Of a DNA stretch of 64,000 nt, positions 32,811 through 43,729 are shown piece by piece. Position numbers and translations under genes: made by a program. This DNA is from Litsea cubeba. Its lineage: Eukaryota; Streptophyta; Magnoliopsida; Laurales; Lauraceae. Location of the stretch: NCBI GenBank assembly GCA_012931725.1, contig CM022947.1, positions 27,740,220-27,804,219 on the forward strand, in the 5' to 3' direction. The notes under the pieces are model-generated. The model saw only the letters and a program-made list of their open reading frames with translations. It was not told where the DNA came from and made no database searches. Numbering within the stretch: the first letter of the stretch is position 1; every line of letters begins with the position of its first letter.

Positions 32811-35800
32811 ATGGCTGAGGGAACACCTGTCAGAGAGCATATGCTCAAGCTGATGGATTGTTTCAATGTAGCTGAGATTCTAGGGGCTGAGATTGATGCA
32901 GAGAGTCAAACTGACATGATTCTCGAAACTCTACCGGATTCTTTTAATCAGTTCAAGCTCAATTTCAATATGAGCAAGATGGACATGACTCTACCTGAGT
33001 TAATGAAAGAACTCCAGGCGGAAGAGGCCATCATGAAGCCCAAAGCCCAAGCTCATTTTTTCCAGTCTTCCTCTAAACTAAACCCGAAAGGGAAGAAGTT
33101 CAAGAAGAAGCAGAATAAAGGAAAATGGCAGAAAAAGGACAACACTGGTAATAAGAAGGAAAAGGCTACAGATGGAAAGCCCAAAGGGAAATGCTTCAAG
33201 CGTGGCCTCAAAGGTCATTGGAAGAAAGATTGTCCCAAGTTCCTGGCCTCAGTAAAGAAAGCTACATCTTTTTCATACTACATTGAAACTTGTCTAGTGA
33301 TTGATTCTACTGACTCATGGATAGTAGACTCAGGAGCCACTAATCATATCTGCAATTCATTATAGGGGTTTCAGATAATGCAGAGAATTGAGAAAGGAGA
33401 ATTTTCTTTTAGAGTCGGAACTGGAGCTAAAGTTTGGGCGGTTGCAGTAGGAGTTGTTACTTTACATTTTCCATGTGATAGGATATTAGTTTTAAATAAT
33501 GTTTTCTATGTTCCGGACATGAGGAAGAATTTAATTTCAGTTTCCAGACTTATTGAATTTAATTATTCAGTTTCTTTCCATTCTGGTATTGATATCAGTA
33601 GAGATGGAAATATTATATGTTTCGGTAGAATACATGACAACTTATTTTATATATATCCTATTGCTCCCACACTGCATAATGTACAACAAGAAAACTCCAC
33701 TTCCCTTAAGAGGAAGGTATCTTCAATCAATGACACATATCTTTGGCACTTACGTTTGGGTCACATTAACCTAAAACGGATTCAGAGGTTGGTAGAAGAT
33801 GGGCCTTTGAGCTCATTAGATTTCGAACCTTTTCCTCAGTGCGAATCTTGTCTCAAGGGAAAGATGACCAAAAGTCATTCTCTGGAAGGGGACTAAGGTC
33901 AAAGGAGTTGTTAGAATTGATTCACACTGATGTGTGTGGTCCTATGAACAAACCGGCTCGAGGAGGGTATGAGTATTACATCACCTTCACCGATGATTAC
34001 TCTAGGTATGGATATGTATACTTAATGCGACGCAAGTCTGACGCGTTTGATAAGTTCAAATAATTCAAGGCTGAGGCGGAGCTACAACTAGGGAAACATA
34101 TCAAAGCCCTTCAATCTGATCGAGGTGGCGAGTACCTCCTGGGTGAGTTCAAGGAGTACCTCACACAACATGGGATTGTGTCTCAGTTGTCTGCACCGGG
34201 TACACCCCAGCAAAATGGTGTAGCAGAGAGAAGAAACCGTACCCTTCTTGATATGGTAAGGTCCATGATGAGTCATGCAACCCTACCTATATTTTTTTGG
34301 GGATATGCCCTAGAAGCAGCAGCATACATTTTAAATCTGGTACCTTCTAAATCAGTACCTAGGACACCACAAGAAATGTGGACAAGTCGAAAACCTAGTT
34401 TAAGACATATTCACATTTGGGGTTGTCCAGCCTATGTACTGAATGATAAAGCTACCAAGCTGGAACCCATATCGGAAATGTGCTACTTCATTGGGTATCC
34501 TAAGGGAACGAGAGGTGGCATCTTTTATCATCCAAAGGAGCAAAAAGTGCTCATCAGCACTCATGCTAGGTACTTGGAAGATGATTGCATGATGCACCAA
34601 GAGCTTAGTTGTAAAGAAACCCTTGAGGAGATTCTTCCGGGATCTCCTATAACATCTGTACCAGATCCTGAGACAGTAGATGAACAAGATATTCCTTTGA
34701 ACACTCCAGAGCCTCGTCGTAGTGGGAGAATTTCTAGACAGCCAGAAAGATATCTAGGAGTGTCTTTTAAGACAGACTCTGAAGATCTGGTTGAGGATCC
34801 TACTAGTTATGATGAAGCAGTAACGAATATGGATGCTGACATGTGGCAGCAAGCGATGAAATCTGAAATGGATTCTTTGTATTCCAATCAAGTTTGGGAA
34901 CTTGTAGATGCACCTGAAGGGATTAAACCCATAGGGTGCAAGTGGATCTACAAGAGAAAGAGAGGAGTGGATGGGAAGGTGGAAACCTTCAAAGCAAGAC
35001 TGGTGGCGAAAGGATATACTCAGAAAGAGGGTATCGATTATGAGGAAACCTTTTCACCAGTGGCTATGCTTAAATCCATAAGGATTCTCTTGGCCATCGC
35101 ATGTCATTATGACTACAAGATATGGCAGATGGATGTCAAGACAGCTTTTCTTAATGGAAGTCTTGACGAATGCATCTACATGATGCAACCAGAGGGCTTC
35201 ATTGCTAATGGCCAAGATAACATGGTTTGTAAACTTAAGAAGTCCATTTATGGACTTAAGCAAGCATCTAGAGCATGGAACATCAAGTTTAATCAGGCAG
35301 TCAAATCCTTTGGCTTTGATCAAAACATTGATGAACCATGTGTGTATAAGAAAGGAAGTGGAAAAGCAGTTGCATTTTTGATTCTATATGTAGATGACAT
35401 ATTACTCATAGGAAATGATGTAGGTTTATTGTCATCCACAAAGGTTTGGTTATCCTCTCAATTTCAGATGAAGGATTTGGGCGAGGCCAGCTATATCTTA
35501 GGGATCAAGCTTTTGCGTGATCGCAAGAATAAGATGTTAGCCTTATCGCAATCTTCATATATTGAGAAGATATTGGTCAAGCTTAACATGCATGACTCCA
35601 AGAAGGGCTTGCTACCTTCTAGACATGGAGTACCACTGTCTCGAGATCATTTTCCAAAGACATCTGAAGAGATAGAGAGCATGAGGAGAGTTCCATATGC
35701 TTCCGCCGTTGGAAGCCTCATGTATGCAATGTTATGTACTAGACCAGATATTTGTTTTGCCGTTGGCATGGTTAGCAGATATCAGTCAAACCCTGGACCC

Positions 35801-36373
35801 ATGCATTGGACATCTGTTAAGCATATATTCAAGTATCTTCGGAGAACGAAAGATTATGTGCTAACCTTTCGAGCAGATGATCTAACGCCTTTGGCGTATA
35901 CAGACTCTGATTTCCAATCTGATAGTGATGCCAGAAAGTCTACTTCAGGATACGTCTTTACTCTGTCAGGAGGGGCTATATCATGGAGGAGTGTCAAGCA
36001 ATCCTGTACTACTGATTCTACCATGGAAGCAGAGTATGTGGCGGCATCGGAAGCTGCGAAGGAAGCGGTATGGCTCAGAAAATTCCTATTGGAATTGGGA
36101 GTTGTTCCTGCAGTGCATAAACCGATTGTCATGTACTGCGATAACACTGGTGCTGTAGCACAGTGCAAAGAGCCCAGGAATCACAAGAAATTCAAGCACA
36201 TTCAGAGAAAGTACCACTTGATCCGGGAGTTCATTCAAGATGGAGAAATAGTGGTGGAGCATATTGCTTCAGCAAATAACTTAGCTGACCCATTCACTAA
36301 GACTCTTACTGAGAAAGTCTTCACTTCTCATGTTGAGTCTATGGGTGTTAGGTTAGGAAGTAGTGATCTTTAG
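32811..36373 (+). pseudogene. gag-pol: copia-2 gag-pol, 5'-truncated, RT/RNase H frame intact
   Basis: Gag and protease (32,811-33,365) include VDSGATNHIC, but the knuckle reads CFKRGLKGHW, so its second Cys is Arg. CAG-to-TAG at 33,363, a frameshift near 33,875 and CAA-to-TAA at 34,061 break integrase. From 34,178 to 36,373 one 731-codon frame is open: the integrase end (QQNGVAERRNRTLLDM), RT with QMDVKTAFLNGS and YVDDILLIGND (Asp at residues 406-407), and a complete RNase H (YTDSDFQSD, TMEAEYVAASEA, YCDNTGAV). This is the best preserved coding region in the window, although its own ATG and gag are gone. Confidence 0.95.
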
Positions 36374-36387
36374 TGCAAGTGGGAGTT

Positions 36388-38426
36388 TGTTGGGATTGGT
36401 GTATGTCCTAAAGCCCACTAGCTGCACTCTCATCTTTTGTTACTGGATATTAACTGGTTATTTAATAGAATGACTTTTTTCTGCTTAAACATGTATATAT
36501 GTATGGTTGTGTAAGGCCCATTGTTTCTAGTAAATGAATTAGGTGTGTAGTGTCTACACACAGATAGGTCTAATTCATGGACACTGGAAACAACATATTT
36601 GTTCATAACTGAGAGATGGAGCTGGGCACTTCATCTTGGTATAAGTTATAGTGAGAGACTTTCCTGTATTCAGGATGACTTACCTAAGTCATGGGAGGAC
36701 TTTCCCGGATTTATCTCATTAGTGCATATGCAATGCATTGAACAGGACCATTGTAGGTGTGATCTCTAAAATAGTACTATCACAGAGAGAGATCAAGTCA
36801 CCTCATGCTTACTGAGTGACCGGTGCTCTTAATCTTGAGCATTTGTGGATGAACCGACGAAGTCAAGTTCTTGTGCTTTAATTCACTATGGGTGAGATTC
36901 TTTTCATGGGTCAATAGCTCTGTGTTTTGGGTACTCGGACTTGATTAGTTGGGACGTGCAGATGCAATATAGAATCTATGCCATCTAATGATGGAATGAT
37001 CGTCCCCTTAGAATTATCCGATTGATCATCAAAATCTAAGATCTTAGTATATGGATGTTCCATATTGATATTGAACTTGTGGGTCGCTCCCTGGATCAAG
37101 AGAATAATATCAGGATGATGATCAAGTCAAGGATATGATGTTCTAAGGTTTAAGATTTAATCGAGAAGGTTGATAGTACATCAGATAACCTGACTCGATT
37201 GAGGATGTTACATAGAGGGGCATTTAGGTCATTGTACTTGATAGGTCGGAGACAACTGTCATTTTATGACAAGCTTATTTCATACTTAGTATTTGTCCCT
37301 GGAGTGCAACCATAACTCTCTAGTGGAATGAGTTAAGGTTAAAATGGTCTTTATGTTGCTATGGGTTTAGCATGGACATTTTGGTCATTTTGGGAGCCAA
37401 GGGCAAATATGTCTTTTGGTCCCTTCTCTAGACACTTTCCTATATTGGCATGGTTTCCTAATTTGATTAGGAGATGAGGTTGAATTATTTTATGGAAAAA
37501 TAATTTTGAATTTAAATTCAAATAGGCCTTGATGGCATACATGAATTTAATTCTAGACAAATTATAGACATGTGGGCCATTGTGTGGGCCGTAGCATATG
37601 GGACGTCCAAGATGGGAATTTCCTAGTGTTAGGTCTATAACTTTTAGTAAGTCTCTCTACTTGGAAGGTTGGACTCCTCCTTGGATAAGTATTCCTACAA
37701 TAAAGTTTCCCTTTTTTATTAGAAACTTAAATTAGTAAGTGTTGCACAACTAGGATTACTTATTGCTAAGTTTAAGGGATGCTCATAGTGAGTTTCCTTT
37801 TCTAATTTGGAATGGTTCTAGAAAGGATACTAATCTAAGGATTGCTATTTCTTTTTAGTAATTCCAAGAGAATTAGAAAGGAGGCTACTTAGTGAACAAG
37901 GAAACTCTCTTACTAATCTATAAAAGGGGAAGCCTTCCCTTTGGGCGTGAATCACCCTAATTGTTCCATTCCACACGTCCAGCCATTAAGCACTTTGAGG
38001 AGAGCTTGTAGCAAGGGTTTTTCCATAGAATGTTATTCTAGAAACCTATCTCTAAACCTAGATTAAGGTTCCACCACCTTAGCCAATCAGATTAGAATTT
38101 GAGATAGAGAAGAAGATCAAAAGAGAACACAATTTCTGCAGCAGAATTCCAGCAACATACTTGCTGATTGCAGACCTGAGTTCACCCTTTTTGCATCAGA
38201 TTCTCAGAGGATTAAAGCTTCCAAAACATCGAGGTAATAGTCTTCTATCATCTCTATTAATTGAACACATGTTGATCATGATTTAATGGAGTTTCTATAC
38301 GATTCTTTATGGCTGATTTCCGCTGCATAGTGCAGAAATCAGTTTTTTTTAAAATCTGCCATGCTTTGCATCAGCCATAGTAGTCTCTATATGAGAAGTT
38401 TCAGATCTGAATCGCAGTTTCCTTCA
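36388..38426 (+). repeat. copia-2 3' LTR
   Basis: TGTTGGGATTGG to TTTCCTTCA, 2,039 bp, preceded by the polypurine tract AAGTGGGAGTT. TATAAAAG is at 37,919-37,926. It matches the copia-1 LTRs well at both ends, but the interval of about 37,570-38,090 is clearly diverged. Confidence 0.93.
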
Positions 38427-39173
38427 GTTGGTGCCGTCTGTCCTGTCGATTTCTCGATCGGTCGGGTAGAAAGCACACTTTTTTGGTTGACCGGTTGGCG
38501 ATCAATGTTGATTTCGATACTCTTGATGATTGCCCGTGATTTTGACGGATATCAGAGGATTTGGTGTCTCAAAAGTATGAATTTTGAAAAATACCAGAGG
38601 CCGGACGCTTAGAATCACGAAAAAAAGGCGAAAAATGGGTTTCCTGGGGCCCTCCCGGTGATCCTGGGCCCCAGGGTTGCAGGGGCCGGCGACCCTGGGG
38701 GGTTTTCCCCCTTTTTGTCCCGTTTTGTGTCCGTTTTTGCTGTTTTTTTATTCTTTTTTATTCTATATTTTTCCTTGACATTTTTTATCATTTATTGGCC
38801 TGATTTCCCTGTAGAAAACCTGATGAGAATCCTTGCATTTTGGTTTGCAAAGTTTCTAATTTTCCGAGAAAGCCGAAGACTTTGTCGCGCAGAGCTGTCG
38901 ATTTTCCGTCAAAAGCTGAAATTGGGTCAAACGATGTCGGAATGACCTGAAATTTGAGGTGAAGCCTCCTGGGCAATAAATAAGACCAACCATAGGCTTT
39001 TGTTTGATTTTTGAAGCCGTTTGGAGTCCTATCACCAGTAGACTTGTTTTTGTCGCGATGAAGATATTGCGGCTTGATGTGCGGTCAACCGATGTCCGAT
39101 TGACTTGAAATATGACAGGGAACCTATTAGAGTCATTTTAAGATGATCCACAGGCTCTGTCTTGGAAACCATT
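38427..39173 (-). mobile_element. Tat LTR, U3 part (piece 3 of a split LTR)
   Basis: This is the reverse complement of about 16,170-16,915. It starts GTTGGTGCCGTCTGTCCTG right after the copia-2 LTR, includes two of the U3 repeats and stops at GGAAACCAT, where the orientation flips. Confidence 0.88.
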
Positions 39174-40693
39174 GCCCCGAGGACCCCATTTTTTGCCATT
39201 TTTTCACGATTCGAAGCGTCCGACCTCTGGTATTTTCCAAAATTCATACTTTTGAGACACCAAATCCTCTGACATCCATCAAATTCAAGGGTCAATCATC
39301 AAGAGTATCGAAATCAACATTGATCGCCAACCGGTCAACCAAAAAGGTGTGCTTTTTACCAGACCGATCGAGAAATCGACAGGACAGATGGCACCGACCC
39401 GCTATTGGCAACTAATACCTGAAGTTTCATGGTCATCTGATGTCGATCTACATGAAGATCCATCGTTGATCATCGCCAGAAGAATCCCAAAGGACGCGGC
39501 ACGGCCCGCGACTCTTTAACTAATCGACGACCACTTAATGCGATTAATTGACTAGCTTTACTGCAGTCATTAATTCATTTCTTGGGATGACCCAATCAGA
39601 CGCAAGCATCCGGGAGTTACGAGTCAAGAGATTCATGACATTTAAACCATGAAAATCCTCCCATCATGGCGATTAAAGGCGATTAAATGCCCTTAATCTC
39701 CTCCGGCCAATCAGAAGCCAAGAAAAAAGGAGTTACAAAATAAAGGAGTTAAATCCTGTAACTCCTCCCATTATGCGGTTTAATGACAATAAAAGCCCGT
39801 AAACCCTCCTAAATGGCTACCAAAAAGCCTATAAATAGGAGAGCACTCCAAAGGAATCCAGATCGGAAAAATCACCAGACATCGGAAAAAACAAGATAGA
39901 TCCCAGATCAGAAATAAGCACAAAAAACCAGAGAAAGAAAGGGAGAAAACTCTGCGGAAGTTCTACACCGACCACCGCTACAAGGTGACAAAAGTCCCTT
40001 GGGGGGTACCCCCCCCAAGGTCTTTGCCTTCTCCTTCTGCCTCCAATGGTTTAGACGTGGCTCTTCAGCCCGTCTACTTAGTTTTTTATTGGATATAGGA
40101 CCTCCTCTTGGTCTTTATCCTCTAAAAACCTGAGGTTATAGCCAAGCCAAGCAAATCAATAGCATCCTCTGTTCTCATCTGCATGGATGATGGCGAAGTC
40201 CACATATGGCTTGTGACCGTCAATCTGAACGAATCCCCCACAATCTCCTGAGAAGTTAGATCCTCATTTTCTTGCTTTTCATTGTAGTTAATATTTTTTC
40301 AAAAGAGACAAAAATCACAACTCTTATCTTTCATTAATGATAAGGATTGTAAATCGGCTATAAACGCCAAAAATCGGCTATGAACGCCAAAACTCGGCTA
40401 TAAACGCCAAAATCGACTATAAATGCCAAAAAATTGCCTTTCACAGGAAATCAAGAAAATGTCTCTTTTCTTAAATATATGTGCATTGGAAAACTTAAAA
40501 GAAGTTGATTTCCTTTTTACTTGCGAAGGTCGATCTCTAGATCACCACTTGTAATTCCAAGTAAAATAGAAAATCTGGCACACCCACATAAAAAAATGTT
40601 GATGCACGCCTCTGCCCCCCGGTTATGAATGGGTCGTACCCAAACGGACTCCCACGTCCGCCGACCCCGGTAGAACCGGGCAGAATGGCGCCG
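39174..40693 (+). mobile_element. Tat LTR fragment, plus-oriented, missing first ~1.1 kb
   Basis: This corresponds to about 16,685-18,162 of the complete LTR: U3 end, TATA box (39,830-39,837), palindrome, U5 repeats and nearly the LTR end (CAGAATGGCGCCG). It lacks the last nine bases. Confidence 0.9.
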
Positions 40694-41520
40694 AAGAGAT
40701 TTTGTGAAGGAGAGCTTGTGACTTGACCAAGAGTCTTTGAGCAGTCTTTCTTTTTGGTATTTGTAGCCTTTTGAGCTTCCAGGGGAATTTTATGGTAGTG
40801 AAAGGGATCACGTACCATCTCGAGGCAAAGTTTTGAAGATGACATCAGGGATGTGGATTTGGGATTTGACCTCGTGACCTAACAGGCTGTATGTAGCAGG
40901 TTAGGGGGTCGGGTTTGGTTTTGACCGTGTGACCCAACAAGCTGTATGTGGAATGTTGGGGGGTCAATTTTGGTTTTGATCTTGTGACCTAACATGCTGT
41001 ATGTGGCAAGTTAGGGGATCCGGTTTTGGTTTTTTGGTTTTGGTCTTGTGACCTAACAAGCTGTATGTGGCAAGTTAGGGGACCAGGATTTGATTTGGAT
41101 TTTTGTGGAATGTCAATTTCAAGATTTTGGCTCAATTTGATATATGAGGCTGGATGGTTTGATTTTTGGAAGCTCATGGGGCTTGGAATTCTTTTTTGTA
41201 TGGTCCAATCAACTCAACAGAGGCATGGGACCATTTTTGTATGCTCTTGGTAAGAGGGATTTATCTTTGACTAAAAACCCATTTTTCTTTTTTTTAGTGC
41301 CTAGGTGGTCAAACCTGGCTCATATGGGCTAACCCATGGGACCTTAAGCTTTTGAAATGGCTTAGATCTCATATGGTGTCATTTTTGTAAAGAATATCCA
41401 AAAATATCTCCTTTGGATAGAGAATATCTAAGAATATCTTTACTTGGAGAGAATCTCTCATGTTCCCTTTATTTTGGGAGAGAATATCTCAAGATATCTT
41501 CTTTGGGAGAGAATATCTCA
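40692..41520 (-). mobile_element. Tat 3' UTR fragment, minus-oriented
   Basis: This is the reverse complement of about 14,750-15,565, including four ~60-bp units with CTGTATGTGGCAAGTTAG and the GAGAATATCTCAAGATATC array. Polypurine tract and LTR start are missing. No gene is visible. Confidence 0.85.
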
Positions 41521-42815
41521 AATATCACAGAGGCCAAACATCTCGGAATGCGAAAGGGACCCAAAAATGGGTTTTCGGTGGAAATCCGATGACCCGAATC
41601 TCCAGGGTCGCCAGCGACCATCGGCCAAGGTCGCTGGCAACCATGGGGACTTTTGTCCCTTTTGGTCGCCGATTTTCAGCCATTTTTTTATTTTTTTCTG
41701 ATTCTTTCTTCTTCGGTATTTTTTTTGACAATTTTGTACATGTTTTGGCCTGATTTCCCTGCAGTAAACTTGATGAGAAGCCTTGCATATCAAAGCGTAA
41801 AGTTTCCAATTTTCTGAGAAAGCCGAAGACTTTGTCGCGCAGAGTTGTCAATTTATCGTCAGAAGCCGAAACTAGGTCAAACGATGTCAGAATGACCAAA
41901 AAGAGGTGGAGCCTCCTGAGAATAAATGAGACCAACCATGAGCTTTTGTTTGAGTTTTGAAGCCGTGTAGGGTCCTGTCGCCAGTAGACTTGATTATGTC
42001 GCGAGGAAGATATCGTGCTTTGATGTACAGTCAACCGATGTCCGATTGGCGTGAAATTTGATAAGGAGACTGTTGGAGTCATTTTGAGATGATCCATTAG
42101 CTTCGATTAAGAAATCAGGGTCCCAGAGAGTTCAACTGCTAGGACGCTTGATTTAGCTTTCGGGAGTCAAAGTCTAATCAAATGTTGTCGAAATGACTTT
42201 AAACTTGACATGTAGCCCTTTGAAAGTATTTTGAAATCACCCATGTGCTTTGTTTGATGAGTGATGGCCTCGGTGGTTCTTGCCGTCGAGATGCTTGATT
42301 TTACTGCTTGAGGGTTGATGTAGAGTCAAACATCATCGGTTCGACCTGAGACTTGACATAAAGCCTTTTGGAAGTATTTTGAGACCATCCATAGGCTCTG
42401 ATCGAAGATCTGATGTCTTCGGAGCTGTCGCCGCAGGAAAAGCAAACTTTGCTGCAGCTGTTTCCTTTTTGGGCCAAACGATGTCGGAATAGCCTGAAAT
42501 TTGATGTTGAGCCTTTTAGTGGCATTTTGAGGCCAACTGTATGCTCTATTTTGTAAATCAGAGTCTCCAGCTTCACTGCCGCTGGGAGCTCCTGTTCAGC
42601 TGCTGGAAGAATGAAGTTAGGCCAAATAATGTTGAAATGACCCGAAACTTCATGTGTACTCTTTTGATTATTTTGAAGAATCTTACAGTTTTTGTTTGAT
42701 TCTGACAAGATTTGATGCTTGAAGTAGCATTGTCTATTTGTGGTAGGGTGTGGCTTCATGTAGCTTCTTGATGTTGAAAGTGTACAAAGAGGCAAAGTGA
42801 CATTTTTGGTGTCTA
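41521..42815 (-). mobile_element. Tat LTR fragment, U3 start to mid-U3, minus-oriented
   Basis: This is the reverse complement of about 15,613-16,748. It holds six U3 repeat units instead of five and reaches GGTGTC, the reverse complement of the LTR start. The ORFs read in this stretch are chance. Confidence 0.85.
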
Positions 42816-43718
42816 ACATTAGGGATATTTACAAAAGGACCATAAACTTTCCAATTACTACAAGTAGGCCCCTCCATCAATTATATCCATGGATATGTTG
42901 GATTAATTATGTCCAACCAAATTGGATCCATATCTTATTATCCTTGTGACCCAATTAATCATAGTGATTAACAATATCATCCAATTAACTTTTAATCGAG
43001 ATGTGTGCGCACTTACCAATGATAAATCCATTAATTGGCATAGGCGATATTTCTCTTAGAAGATAGATTCCATCTTGAAAAACATATGTTCCCACAGTAC
43101 CACTAGCACATACACAAGATACCAAGGTGTTGATCTACATACAATTGGCCTCACTCATTCATGGCTGAAAGCTAAATGTTTAGTTGAGACTTGAGTCCAT
43201 TAATCTTTCAAGATAAAGAGCCTATTGCTTGAGAATTATGAGAGCAATCCTTAATTCAAAGAAAGGTTTGCATAAGGTGCATCTGATGGTCCTTCAGCAT
43301 ATCCATTGTACCAGCACAATGATCCAGAGTCTTTCACTATGATGATTGAGACAAACCACACTATCTCATAGTGATCATAGTGCTACAACCTTGTCAGATG
43401 ATTGCCAGTTGAAATCCCCAATTTCATCACTAGTTGTGAATCAATTCAAGTATAATTAAGATTTATGACCTATGTCTCATGTATGTGGATCTCATCCGCA
43501 TACATTGGTCACATCTAATATACTTGTGAGCTCCAGTTCATCTCATGAACTATCATGTTATTTTGTATTGGTAATGTGCAATCATAAAATTAAAATATCA
43601 TTCATCACGTGAATAAAGTTCCATCCATCACATGGATAAAGCATGATTATATAAATTAATTAAGGAATAAATCAATTAAATCGGATCATCCATTGAATTG
43701 AGGACATACAATCTAACA
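42810..43718 (-). repeat. copia-3 3' LTR (boundaries approximate)
   Basis: On the minus strand it starts TGTTAGATTGTATGTCC directly after the polypurine tract AAGTGGGAGAT (43,719-43,729) and runs about 909 bp to a TG/CA end near 42,810. That edge merges with the Tat LTR start (GGTGTC), so it could be off by a few bases. No second LTR was found. Confidence 0.65.
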
Positions 43719-43729
43719 ATCTCCCACTT

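Larger units (their letters stand above)
32811..38426 (+). mobile_element. Ty1/copia element copia-2, 5'-truncated
   Basis: This is the same family as copia-1. It starts abruptly inside gag (at ATGGCTGAGGGAAC), lacking the 5' LTR, leader and about 140 codons, but keeps an intact 3' LTR. Tat sequence borders both sides. About 270 bp of Tat LTR are missing at the left junction relative to 16,900-17,175, so one deletion after insertion removed both. The left junction shares only GGA between partners. Confidence 0.9.

Noticed and set aside
38427..38450. GTTGGTGCCGTCTGTCCTG (also at 52,193) as a primer binding site
   Set aside because: It resembles a gypsy PBS and follows an LTR end at 38,426, but that end belongs to copia-2. 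The same sequence lies in the middle of the complete Tat LTR (about 16,890-16,910, reverse complement).
41525..42097. 190-codon ORF on the minus strand
   Set aside because: It lies in non-coding U3 repeats of a Tat LTR, shows no domain, and other LTR copies do not keep it open.
42819..43718. unique host flank beside the Tat mosaic
   Set aside because: The polypurine tract AAGTGGGAGAT and the TGTTAGA start show it is the copia-3 3' LTR, though its outer edge is uncertain.
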